Of a DNA stretch of 58,970 nt, positions 48,665 to 57,390 are shown one piece after another. The notes below the pieces were generated by a model. That model saw only the letters and a program-made list of their open reading frames with translations, did no database searches and had not been told where the DNA came from. Both the position numbers and the translations under genes were made by a program. Positions within the stretch are counted from its first letter, which is position 1. Each line of letters opens with the position of its first letter. The DNA is from Streptococcus mitis SK564 (GTDB taxonomy: Bacteria > Bacillota > Bacilli > Lactobacillales > Streptococcaceae), in assembly GCF_000148525.1 (NCBI RefSeq), contig NZ_AEDU01000032.1:1-58970 (forward strand). Direction: 5' to 3'.

Positions 48665-50562
48665 TCCAAATCGGCAAGATTTTTGCCGGACGCTATCGGA
48701 TTGTGAAACAGATTGGCCGAGGAGGCATGGCAGATGTCTATTTGGCCAAGGATTTAATTCTAGACGGAGAAGAAGTGGCAGTGAAGGTCCTGAGGACCAA
48801 CTACCAGACGGACCCGATAGCTGTAGCTCGTTTTCAGCGTGAAGCGAGAGCTATGGCAGATCTAGACCATCCTCATATCGTTCGGATAACAGATATTGGT
48901 GAGGAAGACGGTCAACAGTATCTTGCAATGGAGTATGTTGCTGGACTAGACCTCAAACGCTATATCAAGGAACACTATCCTCTTTCTAATGAAGAAGCAG
49001 TCCGTATTATGGGACAAATCCTCCTAGCTATGCGTTTGGCCCATACTCGAGGAATTGTTCACAGGGACTTGAAACCTCAAAATATCCTTTTGACACCAGA
49101 TGGGACTGCCAAGGTCACAGACTTTGGGATTGCGGTCGCTTTTGCAGAGACAAGTCTGACTCAGACTAACTCTATGCTGGGTTCGGTTCATTACTTGTCA
49201 CCAGAGCAGGCGCGTGGTTCTAAGGCGACTGTACAGAGTGATATCTATGCCATGGGGATTATTTTCTATGAGATGTTGACAGGCCATATCCCTTATGACG
49301 GGGATAGCGCGGTGACCATCGCTCTTCAGCATTTCCAGAAACCACTGCCGTCAGTTATTGATGAAAATCCATCTGTGCCTCAGGCTTTGGAGAATGTTGT
49401 TATCAAGGCAACTGCCAAGAAATTGACAGATCGTTATCAGTCAGTTGCAGAGATGTATGTGGACTTGTCTAGTAGCTTGTCTTACAATCGTCGTAATGAA
49501 CCTAAACTGGTATTTAATGATACTACTAAGGCGGACACCAAGACTCTACCAAAAGTATCCCAGAGTACCTTGACTTCGATTCCTAAGGTGCAAACACAAA
49601 GTCCGAAGCCACAGACTGCGAAGCCGAGTCAGCAGGTTTCAGAAGACAATTACGCAAGCAAGCCTGTTAAGAAACGGAAATTTAGAGTTCGTTATATGAT
49701 TTTGTTGGCCAGCATTGTATTGGTAGCAGCCTCTCTGATTTGGATATTATCCAGAACTCCTGCAACCATTGCCATTCCAGATGTGGCAGGTCAGACAGTT
49801 GCGGAAGCCAAGGAAACGCTCAAGAAAGCCAATTTTGAGATTGGCGAGGAGAAATCAGAGGCTAGTGAAAAGGTGGAAGAAGGGCGTATTATCCGTACAG
49901 ATCCTGAAGCTGGAAAGACTCGAAAAGAAGGTTCGAAAATCAATTTGGTTGTCTCATCAGGCAAGCAATCTTTCCAATTGAGTAACTATATCGGCCGTAA
50001 ATCGACAGATGTTATAGCAGAACTCAAGCAGAAGAAGGTTCCTGAAAATCTCATCAAAATTGAGGAAGAAGAATCAAGTGAGAGCGAAGCAGGAACTGTT
50101 CTCAGACAGAGTCCAGCTGCTGGAACAACCTATGATTTGAGCAAGGCCTCAACGATTACCTTAACCGTTGCTAAGAAAGTAACCAGCGTTTCTATGCCAA
50201 GTTATAAAGGATCTAGTCTTGAATTTACTAAAAACAATCTCGTTCAAATTGTCGGTATTAAAGAAGCCAATATTGAAGTTGTAGAAGTGTCGACAGCTCC
50301 TGATGGAACTGCTGAGGGTACAGTCGTTGAACAGAGTCCAAAAGCGGGTGAAAAGGTTGATTTGACTAAGACGCGTGTCAAGATTTCAATCTACAAACCA
50401 AAAACACCACCGTCAACGTCATCATCAGCACCATCCCAACGTGGAAACCAAGGTTCTACTACGACACCAAGTCAGGGGAACCAACAAGGAAATCAACGAG
50501 GGAATGCACCTGCTACTACTCAATCAAGTAGTGAAGGGAACCACGAAAATTCTCGTGATTAA
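48661..50562 (+). CDS. stkP: Serine/threonine protein kinase StkP with three PASTA domains and a low-complexity tail
   Basis: 633 residues. Kinase domain: GRGGMADVY, catalytic K42, [16 protein letters not shown] single membrane helix lies near 343-364 ([19 protein letters not shown]). Three PASTA repeats fill about 367-579. They are followed by ~54 residues rich in Ser, Thr, Gln, Asn and Gly ([20 protein letters not shown] and on). Pneumococcal StkP has four PASTA repeats and about 659 residues, so this protein has one repeat fewer and an added tail. It senses cell-wall fragments and controls division and peptidoglycan synthesis. A terminator follows. Confidence 0.95.
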   Translation: MIQIGKIFAGRYRIVKQIGRGGMADVYLAKDLILDGEEVAVKVLRTNYQTDPIAVARFQREARAMADLDHPHIVRITDIGEEDGQQYLAMEYVAGLDLKRYIKEHYPLSNEEAVRIMGQILLAMRLAHTRGIVHRDLKPQNILLTPDGTAKVTDFGIAVAFAETSLTQTNSMLGSVHYLSPEQARGSKATVQSDIYAMGIIFYEMLTGHIPYDGDSAVTIALQHFQKPLPSVIDENPSVPQALENVVIKATAKKLTDRYQSVAEMYVDLSSSLSYNRRNEPKLVFNDTTKADTKTLPKVSQSTLTSIPKVQTQSPKPQTAKPSQQVSEDNYASKPVKKRKFRVRYMILLASIVLVAASLIWILSRTPATIAIPDVAGQTVAEAKETLKKANFEIGEEKSEASEKVEEGRIIRTDPEAGKTRKEGSKINLVVSSGKQSFQLSNYIGRKSTDVIAELKQKKVPENLIKIEEEESSESEAGTVLRQSPAAGTTYDLSKASTITLTVAKKVTSVSMPSYKGSSLEFTKNNLVQIVGIKEANIEVVEVSTAPDGTAEGTVVEQSPKAGEKVDLTKTRVKISIYKPKTPPSTSSSAPSQRGNQGSTTTPSQGNQQGNQRGNAPATTQSSSEGNHENSRD

Positions 50563-50565
50563 ACG

Positions 50566-50601
50566 AATCTTTGTCATGATTTCATGGCAAAGATTTTTTT
50601 T
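50566..50601 (+). terminator. Terminator of stkP
   Basis: AATCTTTGTCATGA pairs with TCATGGCAAAGATT with one mismatch and a very short loop, followed by T7-8. It is strong and closes the gmk-stkP series. Confidence 0.88.
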
Positions 50602-50650
50602 GATTCCAGATTTGTGATAGAATAGAAGGAGTTGATAAAAGGAGGAAAGC

Positions 50651-51409
50651 ATGGAAGAATCAAAAGAATTAAATGCCGTTATTGATGTGATTATGTTAGC
50701 TGGAACCATTCTCCTCAAAAGTGGTTCAGAGATTCATCGCGTAGAAGATACCATGATTCGTATTGCGCATTCGCAGGGGATTGTGGATTGTAATGTTCTT
50801 GCCATGCCTGCCGCTATCTTTTTCTCCATTGAAAATACCAATATTTCGCGTATGAAGCGCGTGACCTCCTCTTCTTATAACATCGAAAAAGTCTGCGATG
50901 TCAACCAGATTTCTCGTCAGTTGGTAGGAGGAAATCTGGATTTAGAGACAGCCTTCAAGCAATTGAAGGCCTTGCAAGCCCAGCCGCTTCCTTATACTAA
51001 GTTGCAGGTAACTTTGGCTGCGACCTTTAGTGCCCCTTTCTTTTCAGTTATGTTTAGTGGAAACATCTACGACGCACTTGGGGCAGGAGTGGCGACCTTA
51101 TTTGGTTTTGCCTTTTCCCTCTATGTGGAAAAGTTTATCCGAATTCCCTTTGTGACGGCCTTTGCTGGAGCTTTTGTATTTGGGATGATTGCCCAGTTTT
51201 GGGCTCGCTACACAGGTTTTCCTTCAACGGCAGATTTGATTATAGCTGGTGCTGTCATGCCTTTTGTACCAGGAATTGCCTTGACCAATGCGGTCCGTGA
51301 TATTATGACTAACCACATAAACTCTGGTATGAGTAAGATGTTTGAATCCCTGCTCATTACCCTTGCTTTAGGGGCGGGAACTTCTGTCGCCTTGGTATTG
51401 ATGAACTAA
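50651..51409 (+). CDS. ThrE-type exporter, large subunit (DUF1212)
   Basis: 252 residues. The N-terminal part (NAVIDVIMLAGTILLKSGSE, EIHRVEDTMIRIAHSQG, VLAMPAAIFFSI) is the hydrolase-like cytoplasmic portion of the ThrE family, and five or so membrane helices follow. The family exports threonine/serine in Corynebacterium. Here the transporter is split into this protein and the small membrane protein one base downstream. A possible extended -10 (TGA-TAGAAT) lies ~30 bases upstream. AAAGGAGG precedes the ATG. Confidence 0.85.
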   Translation: MEESKELNAVIDVIMLAGTILLKSGSEIHRVEDTMIRIAHSQGIVDCNVLAMPAAIFFSIENTNISRMKRVTSSSYNIEKVCDVNQISRQLVGGNLDLETAFKQLKALQAQPLPYTKLQVTLAATFSAPFFSVMFSGNIYDALGAGVATLFGFAFSLYVEKFIRIPFVTAFAGAFVFGMIAQFWARYTGFPSTADLIIAGAVMPFVPGIALTNAVRDIMTNHINSGMSKMFESLLITLALGAGTSVALVLMN

Positions 51410-51410
51410 T

Positions 51411-51860
51411 ATGACACTAACAATCTTTTTATTACAAGCAGTGGCAAGTCTTCTTGCCATTATCACTTTTCTAATCGTACTCAATGTGCAACGGTCCATG
51501 CTCTTACCAGGAGGGATTTTGGGCATGGCTGTCTGGCTAATTTATCTTTTGCTCAAGGAACCGACCAATGTTATTGTGGCTACTTTTATTGCAGCCATTA
51601 TCGGTTCTTGTGTCAGCCAGATTTTAAGTATTCTTTATAAGACTCCTGCTGTGGTCTTTATCTTGGCCATCTTGGCACCTCTGGTTCCGGGTTATCTCTC
51701 CTATCGGACAACTGCCTTTTTTGTGACAGGAGATTACAGTCATGCCATTGCTAGTGCAACCTTGGTTGTTATGTTGGCTTTGGTGATTTCCATTGGAATG
51801 GCTAGTGGAACAGTGATTCTCAGACTTTATTCTTACTTACGAAAACAGCATAAAAGTTAG
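51411..51860 (+). CDS. ThrE-type exporter, small membrane subunit (DUF3815)
   Basis: 149 residues with four or five hydrophobic segments (LLQAVASLLAIITFLIVLNV, GILGMAVWLIYLLL, VIVATFIAAIIGSCVSQIL, AVVFILAILAPLVPG). It corresponds to the C-terminal half of single-chain ThrE proteins. It starts one base after the large subunit's stop, so both are made together. Terminator directly downstream. Confidence 0.85.
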   Translation: MTLTIFLLQAVASLLAIITFLIVLNVQRSMLLPGGILGMAVWLIYLLLKEPTNVIVATFIAAIIGSCVSQILSILYKTPAVVFILAILAPLVPGYLSYRTTAFFVTGDYSHAIASATLVVMLALVISIGMASGTVILRLYSYLRKQHKS

Positions 51861-51870
51861 ATTCATAAGG

Positions 51871-51899
51871 GACTTGATTTGGTGAATCAAGTCTTTTTT
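51871..51899 (+). terminator. Terminator after the ThrE-type genes
   Basis: GACTTGATT pairs perfectly with AATCAAGTC around TGGTG, then T6. Confidence 0.9.
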
Positions 51900-51919
51900 C
51901 TCTCTTTTACTGCCATTTG

Positions 51920-51928
51920 TGATAAAAT
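51920..51928 (+). promoter_or_regulatory. Extended -10 promoter of mvaS-mvaA
   Basis: TGA-TAAAAT at 51920-51928 within ATTTGTGATAAAATAG. The same context (ATTTGTGATAGAATAG) occurs upstream of the ThrE-type gene. No clear -35. Confidence 0.6.
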
Positions 51929-51972
51929 AGTATAGAACGATTTTTTACATGAATGATAAAACAGAGGTAAAT

Positions 51973-53145
51973 ATGACAATCGGTATTGATAAGATTGGTT
52001 TTGCGACCAGTCAATATGTCTTGAAATTACAAGACTTAGCAGAAGCGAGGGGAATTGACCCTGAAAAATTAAGCAAAGGACTCTTACTCAAGGAATTGAG
52101 TATTGCGCCCCTAACTGAGGATATCGTGACCTTGGCGGCCAGTGCAAGTGACTCTATTTTAACTGAGCAAGAAAGACAAGAAATCGATATGGTCATTGTG
52201 GCGACTGAGTCAGGAATTGACCAGAGTAAAGCTGCGGCCGTCTTTGTGCATGGTTTGCTGGGAATCCAGCCTTTTGCTCGTAGTTTCGAGATTAAAGAAG
52301 CCTGCTATGGAGCAACAGCTGCCCTTCATTATGCCAAATTGCATGTGGAAAATTCTCCAGAGTCCAAGGTTTTGGTCATTGCCAGTGATATTGCCAAGTA
52401 CGGTATTGAAACTCCAGGAGAACCAACTCAGGGTGCTGGCAGTGTGGCCATGTTGATTACACAAAATCCACGCATGATGGCCTTTAATAATGACAATGTG
52501 GCTCAGACTCGTGACATCATGGATTTCTGGCGTCCAAATTACTCAACAACTCCTTATGTAAATGGTGTTTATTCTACCCAACAATATTTGGATAGTTTGA
52601 AAACGACTTGGCTTGAATATCAAAAACGCTACCAGCTTACTTTGGATGATTTTGCGGCGGTTTGCTTCCACTTGCCTTACCCTAAATTAGCCTTAAAAGG
52701 CTTGAAAAAAATCATGGATAAGAGCCTGCCTCAAGAGAAAAAAGACCTCTTGCAAAACCATTTTGACCAGTCTATTCTCTACAGTCAAAAGGTGGGGAAT
52801 ATCTACACAGGATCCCTCTTCCTTGGACTTTTGTCTCTCTTGGAAAATACAGATAGCTTGAAGGCTGGGGATAAAATCGCCCTTTATAGTTACGGAAGTG
52901 GGGCTGTAGCTGAGTTCTTTAGTGGTGAATTGGTTGAAGGATATGAAGCATATCTAAATAAAGACCGCTTGAATAAACTTGACCAACGAATTGCCCTATC
53001 CGTTGCAGACTATGAAAAAGTCTTCTTTGAGGAAGTAGAGTTAGACGAAACAAATTCTGCCCAGTTTGCTGGCTATGAAAATCAAGATTTTGCCTTGGTT
53101 GAAATTATCGACCACCAACGCCGTTATAGCAAGGTTGAAAAATAA
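51973..53145 (+). CDS. mvaS: Hydroxymethylglutaryl-CoA synthase MvaS
   Basis: 390 residues from ATG 51973 (MTIGIDKIGFATSQYVL), five bases after GAGG; an in-frame ATG at 51949 lacks a signal. Catalytic Cys is C111 in EACYGATAALHYA, with DIAKYG and GNIYTGSLFLGLLSLL further on. It condenses acetyl-CoA and acetoacetyl-CoA in the mevalonate pathway, which streptococci use for isoprenoids. It overlaps mvaA by one base. Confidence 0.95.
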   Translation: MTIGIDKIGFATSQYVLKLQDLAEARGIDPEKLSKGLLLKELSIAPLTEDIVTLAASASDSILTEQERQEIDMVIVATESGIDQSKAAAVFVHGLLGIQPFARSFEIKEACYGATAALHYAKLHVENSPESKVLVIASDIAKYGIETPGEPTQGAGSVAMLITQNPRMMAFNNDNVAQTRDIMDFWRPNYSTTPYVNGVYSTQQYLDSLKTTWLEYQKRYQLTLDDFAAVCFHLPYPKLALKGLKKIMDKSLPQEKKDLLQNHFDQSILYSQKVGNIYTGSLFLGLLSLLENTDSLKAGDKIALYSYGSGAVAEFFSGELVEGYEAYLNKDRLNKLDQRIALSVADYEKVFFEEVELDETNSAQFAGYENQDFALVEIIDHQRRYSKVEK

Positions 53146-54419
53146 TGAAGATAAGTTGGAATGGATTTTCTAAAAAATCATACCAAGAGCGCCTCGAGCT
53201 TTTAAAAGCTCAGGCGCTCCTTAGTCCTGAGAGACAAGAGAGTTTGGAGCAGGATGAACAGATGAGTGTGACTGTGGCAGACCAGCTGAGTGAGAATGTG
53301 GTGGGAACTTTTTCTTTACCTTATTCGATGGTTCCAGAGGTTCTTGTCAACGGTCAGGAATACACAGTTCCTTATGTGACAGAAGAGCCCTCTGTGGTTG
53401 CTGCGGCCAGTTATGCAAGTAAAATTATCAAGCGAGCAGGTGGCTTTACTGCTCAGGTTCATGAGCGCCGGATGATTGGTCAGGTAGCCCTTTATCAAGT
53501 TGCTGATCCTGAACAAGCGCAAGAGAAGATTGCCAGCAAGAAAGCAGAACTCTTGGAGCTTGCCAATCAAGCCTATCCTTCTATTGTTAAACGTGGAGGT
53601 GGGGCGCGTGATTTGCATGTAGAGCAGATAAAAGGCGAAACAGACTTTCTCGTTGTTTATCTCCATGTCGATACCCAGGAAGCCATGGGTGCTAATATGC
53701 TCAACACCATGCTGGAGGCCTTGAAACCAGTCTTAGAAGAACTCAGTCAGGGTCAAAGTCTTATGGGAATCCTGTCCAACTACGCGACCGATTCTCTGGT
53801 GACTGCAAGTTGTCGTATCGCCTTTCGCTACTTGAGCCGCCAAAAGGAGCAAGGACGGGAGATTGCGGAGAAAATAGCTTTGGCTAGTCAGTTTGCGCAG
53901 GCTGATCCTTACCGAGCTGCTACTCATAATAAAGGGATTTTTAATGGTATAGATGCCATTTTAATAGCCACTGGTAATGACTGGCGTGCTATTGAGGCAG
54001 GAGCTCATGCTTTTGCAAGTCGAGATGGACATTACCAAGGTCTTAGTCAATGGACGCTGGACCTTGAAAGAGAAGAATTGATCGGTGAGATGACCCTGCC
54101 CATGCCTGTAGCGACCAAGGGTGGCTCTATCGGTCTCAACCCTCGTGTAGCCCTCAGTCATGAGCTACTGGGAAATCCTTCTGCCAAAGAATTAGCCCAG
54201 CTTATCGTGTCTATCGGACTTGCCCAAAACTTTGCAGCCCTGAAAGCCTTGGTGAGTACAGGGATTCAGCAAGGCCACATGAAATTACAGGCAAAATCCT
54301 TAGCTCTCCTCGCAGGTGCCAGTGAATCCGAGGTAGCTCCCCTAGTTGAACGCCTCATCGCAGATAAGAGCTTTAACCTAGAGACAGCCCAGCACTATCT
54401 CGAAAATTTAAGATTATAA
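53145..54419 (+). CDS. mvaA: Hydroxymethylglutaryl-CoA reductase MvaA
   Basis: 424 residues of class II (bacterial) HMG-CoA reductase. SENVVGTFSLPYSMVP, EEPSVVAAASYASKI, the DAMGANMLN-like block as EAMGANMLNTMLE, NKGIFNGIDAILIATGNDWR and GGSIGLNPRV are seen. It reduces HMG-CoA to mevalonate. Same operon as mvaS. A terminator and then a BOX element follow. Confidence 0.95.
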   Translation: MKISWNGFSKKSYQERLELLKAQALLSPERQESLEQDEQMSVTVADQLSENVVGTFSLPYSMVPEVLVNGQEYTVPYVTEEPSVVAAASYASKIIKRAGGFTAQVHERRMIGQVALYQVADPEQAQEKIASKKAELLELANQAYPSIVKRGGGARDLHVEQIKGETDFLVVYLHVDTQEAMGANMLNTMLEALKPVLEELSQGQSLMGILSNYATDSLVTASCRIAFRYLSRQKEQGREIAEKIALASQFAQADPYRAATHNKGIFNGIDAILIATGNDWRAIEAGAHAFASRDGHYQGLSQWTLDLEREELIGEMTLPMPVATKGGSIGLNPRVALSHELLGNPSAKELAQLIVSIGLAQNFAALKALVSTGIQQGHMKLQAKSLALLAGASESEVAPLVERLIADKSFNLETAQHYLENLRL

Positions 54420-54450
54420 AAAACTCAGACGAATTGGTCTGAGTTTTCTT
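54418..54450 (+). terminator. Terminator of mvaA
   Basis: AAACTCAGAC pairs with GTCTGAGTTT around a short loop, followed by TTCTT. Confidence 0.8.
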
Positions 54451-54455
54451 GTGCT

Positions 54456-54610
54456 TATACTCAATGAAAATCAAAGAGCAAACTAGGAAACTAGCCGCAG
54501 GTTGCTCAAAGCACTGCTTTGAGGTTGTAGATAAGACTGACGAAGTCAGTTACATATATCTACGGTAAGGCGACGCTGACGTGATTTGAATTTGATTTTC
54601 GAAGAGTATT
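54456..54610 (+). repeat. BOX element, boxA-boxC type (no boxB)
   Basis: Begins TATACTCAATGAAAATCAAA, runs through AACTAGCCGCAGGTTGCTC and CTTTGAGGTTGTAGATAAGA and GACTGACGAAGTCAGT, and ends CGACGCTGACGTG...TTTTCGAAGAGTAT. These are boxA and boxC in order, without the 45-bp boxB. The ends pair to form a long stem. It sits between the converging mvaA and scrR genes, with its 3' end only a few bases from the scrR stop. Confidence 0.88.
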
Positions 54611-55574
54611 AAATACTTTTTCCTGGTAATAGGGTGACTGGTAAGAAGTAACCAGTTGTCGCAACTTCCTTGCCTTCGATCTTTTGTAAGAGGAGGTCAA
54701 CAGTGAGTTGGGCAATCTCCTTCATAGGTTGCTTAATTGTTGTCAAATGAGGATAGTAATTCTCGATAAAGTAGGTCCCATCGTATCCGATGACCTTGAG
54801 CTCTTCTGGGACAGAAATGCCCAGTTCTTGAGCAATTTTAATGACCAGGATAGCTGTCAAATCATCCGAAGCAAAGATGGCATCTGGTTTTTGACGGGTT
54901 AAGATATTTTTGATTTCCATTTCTTTTCTGACAGGAGAAAAGTCACTGGAAACATTGATAATAGGAGCTTTGGGGAGTACAGAAGCAAAACCAGCATGGC
55001 GCAGTCCAGTTGGCGAATTGGAATTGTCATTACCTGTAATCATGATGATAGACTGGGCACCTGTCTTAACCAATGTCTGGGCTGCGAGAACCCCACCAGC
55101 GTAGTTGTCAGAGGAAACGACAGGAATGTCTGGCGATAGGTTTCGGTCAAAGGAAATAATTGGTGCTGTCACTCGATTGTAGTCTTCGATTCCCAAGTTG
55201 TGACTACCCGAAATGATGCCGTCCACCTGATTGGCTTCGAGCATTTCGATGTACTCGCGTTCCTTTTCAGAGTCATGCTCACTGTTGCAGATGATGGTCT
55301 TGTACCCATTTTTGAAGAGTTGGTGTTCCAGCTTATCAATCAATTCTGCGTAGAAAACGTTGGAAATATTTGGGAAAATCAAGCCGATTAACTTAGCTGA
55401 TTTTCCTTGTAAACTACGAGCTAGGTTGTTGGGTTTATAGCCCAATTCTCGCATGGCTTCATTGACCTTTTGAATGGTTTTCTCAGAGAGATAGCCTTTT
55501 TTATTGATAACCCGAGAAACGGTAGTAGGGCTGACACCTGCAAGTTTGGCGACATCAGTTAGTTTTGCGACCAT
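54609..55574 (-). CDS. scrR: Sucrose operon repressor ScrR (LacI family)
   Basis: 321 residues. N-terminal LacI helix-turn-helix with LTDVAKLAGVSPTTVSRVIN and the hinge helix region NNLARSLQGK, then a periplasmic-binding-protein-like effector domain (IGLIFPNISNVFYAELIDKL, VDGIISGSHN). It represses the scr genes in the absence of sucrose or fructose-derived signals. It overlaps scrB by 20 bases at its start, so both are on one transcript. Confidence 0.93.
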   Translation of the reverse strand: MVAKLTDVAKLAGVSPTTVSRVINKKGYLSEKTIQKVNEAMRELGYKPNNLARSLQGKSAKLIGLIFPNISNVFYAELIDKLEHQLFKNGYKTIICNSEHDSEKEREYIEMLEANQVDGIISGSHNLGIEDYNRVTAPIISFDRNLSPDIPVVSSDNYAGGVLAAQTLVKTGAQSIIMITGNDNSNSPTGLRHAGFASVLPKAPIINVSSDFSPVRKEMEIKNILTRQKPDAIFASDDLTAILVIKIAQELGISVPEELKVIGYDGTYFIENYYPHLTTIKQPMKEIAQLTVDLLLQKIEGKEVATTGYFLPVTLLPGKSI

Positions 55575-57009
55575 AATCTAATTCATAGTAAGTTCCAGTT
55601 GGGTTTCCAGATTTGATCAGGATCCCATTTTGGTCTGCATGTGGGAAAACACGACCAGAAAATACTTTTTCTCCTTTATTGATGAAAATTTCAAAGATAG
55701 AGTTATCGATGAAGATTGTAGCAGTAGTAGCCTGATTATCGATTGGGCAAGAACGAGTTGTTCCAAATTCTTGAGCGTACTGTTCACCAGCCTCGCTACG
55801 ATCTACTGTCACTTGACCATTTACAAGGTCAAAGTTGATGGAAAGTCCCTTGCCTTCTTTATCAGCAAGTAAGACAATCTCGCTCTGGCTATTAGCTTCC
55901 AAGTTGAGTTCAAGTTCGTAAGTGTTCTTGGTTTGGGTACGGTTTGAGAAGGCTTCTTCAGAAGCACGAAGGTCCTTGATAGCTGCGACTGGGTATTGGT
56001 AGAGTTTACCGTCTTTGATAGTCAGTTCTTTGACCAAAGAGAAGGTTCCTTGATGATCAAAACGGTCAGATGGATAAGAAACATCTGGTAAACCAAGCCA
56101 GCTAACTGCTAGAGCACGTCCGTCAGGAGCGTTGAAGGCTTGGGTAGCATAGGCTTCAAAACCATAATCCATATTTTGAAGCTGAGATACATCTACCATT
56201 TTGGCATTTTCAGGGTCAAAGGAAGCCCCGATTTTATACATATTTGGATAGATATTGTCGTAATCTAGAACATCCTTATCTAATCCTTGTGGACAGTAGA
56301 GAAGGACAGGTTGCTCGCCTACAAAGACCAGATTTGGACATTCCATCATGTAGGCAGTGCGGTCGTTAGCAAAGTCAAGGTCGCCAATAGCTTGCCAGTT
56401 TGTGTAGTCGTTGTCAATAGCTTTGTAGAGACGGACGAAGCCTTTTTTCTCCAAGTCTTGTCCACCGACGATGGCATAGTATTGCCCCTTGAAGTTAAAA
56501 ATTTGCGGATCGCGGAAGTGGTCTGTAGAATCTGCTGGCTGGTCAATCAATATCTTGTCAATCTTCGTAATCTTACCATCCTTGTCCATCACAGCACCGA
56601 TCTGGTAAGGGTGACGGATCCAGTTTTCATCACGGACATTTCCTGTATAGAATAGGAACAAGTTATCACCAAATTGCATGGCAGAACCAGAGTAGGCACC
56701 GTGGCTATCTAATGGAGTATCAGGCAAAATTTTGACACCAGTTTCCGTGAAGTGAACTAAGTCCTCACTTTCCAATTGCACCCAAGATTTCAAACCGTGG
56801 GCGGCACCAAAAGGAAAGTTCTGATAAAAAACAATCCACTTCCCATCAAAGTAAGAAAAGCCATTTGGGTCGTTGAGAAGTCCTGTTTTTGGCTCAACAT
56901 GGTAATGAGTATGCCATGGAGATTGTGCCATATTTTTCTTAATATTTTGAATTTCTTCTTGCGTCCAATCTTGATAAAGTCTGTAACGACGCTCAGTTGT
57001 CCATTCCAT
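55555..57009 (-). CDS. scrB: Sucrose-6-phosphate hydrolase ScrB
   Basis: 484 residues of glycoside hydrolase family 32. The nucleophile Asp lies in LLNDPNGF (res ~46-53), the RDP motif in HFRDPQIF, and the acid/base Glu in MMECPNL. A C-terminal beta-sandwich follows. It splits sucrose-6-phosphate made by the ScrA phosphotransferase into glucose-6-phosphate and fructose. GGAGGAATGA precedes the ATG. It is divergent from scrA. Confidence 0.95.
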   Translation of the reverse strand: MEWTTERRYRLYQDWTQEEIQNIKKNMAQSPWHTHYHVEPKTGLLNDPNGFSYFDGKWIVFYQNFPFGAAHGLKSWVQLESEDLVHFTETGVKILPDTPLDSHGAYSGSAMQFGDNLFLFYTGNVRDENWIRHPYQIGAVMDKDGKITKIDKILIDQPADSTDHFRDPQIFNFKGQYYAIVGGQDLEKKGFVRLYKAIDNDYTNWQAIGDLDFANDRTAYMMECPNLVFVGEQPVLLYCPQGLDKDVLDYDNIYPNMYKIGASFDPENAKMVDVSQLQNMDYGFEAYATQAFNAPDGRALAVSWLGLPDVSYPSDRFDHQGTFSLVKELTIKDGKLYQYPVAAIKDLRASEEAFSNRTQTKNTYELELNLEANSQSEIVLLADKEGKGLSINFDLVNGQVTVDRSEAGEQYAQEFGTTRSCPIDNQATTATIFIDNSIFEIFINKGEKVFSGRVFPHADQNGILIKSGNPTGTYYELDYGRKTN

Positions 57010-57046
57010 TCATTCATTCCTCCAAAAATCTTATCACTTTTAATAG

Positions 57047-57062
57047 TAACCGTTTTCGGTTA
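57047..57062. promoter_or_regulatory. Operator-like inverted repeat upstream of scrB
   Basis: TAACCGTTTTCGGTTA has perfectly complementary arms (TAACCG/CGGTTA) with four bases between, 38 bases before the scrB start. Likely a LacI-family (ScrR) site. Confidence 0.6.
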
Positions 57063-57100
57063 AAAAAGCAAGTCTTTTATGTTAAAAAAGAGGAAAAACT

Positions 57101-57114
57101 ATCAAACGTTTATC
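57101..57114. promoter_or_regulatory. Second palindromic site in the scrB-scrA intergenic region
   Basis: ATCAAACGTTTATC centres on the perfect palindrome AAACGTTT. It may be another ScrR or catabolite-control site. Weak evidence. Confidence 0.35.
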
Positions 57115-57293
57115 ACAAATCAAAACCAGAAAACCAATCAACTTTTCAAGAAAATATGAAAGATAATGAAATAAAAGCCTGTTTAACCAAGGGTTCAAAC
57201 TTATTTTTTCAAGGGATGTCTGTTAAAATAGTCAAAAACAATCAATCTGAAACGTGTCTACTAAGTGGATAGAATATTTTTTCTGCAAAACGC

Positions 57294-57321
57294 TTGACAT
57301 ATTTCTAAAACATGATAAAAT
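57294..57321 (+). promoter_or_regulatory. Promoter of scrA
   Basis: -35 TTGACA (57294-57299), 16-base spacer, -10 TAAAAT (57316-57321) preceded by TGA. Confidence 0.8.
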
Positions 57322-57338
57322 AATAGTCGTAAGGGCGG

Positions 57339-57353
57339 ATAAAATCGCTTTCA
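57339..57353. promoter_or_regulatory. cre/ScrR-like site overlapping the start of scrA transcription
   Basis: ATAAAATCGCTTTCA fits the catabolite-responsive element pattern WTGNAANCGNWNNCW with one mismatch. Its place just after the -10 would let a bound repressor block scrA. Either CcpA or ScrR could bind. Confidence 0.5.
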
Positions 57354-57390
57354 AACAATAACGAAATTTTATATAAGGAGGTTTTTGCAA

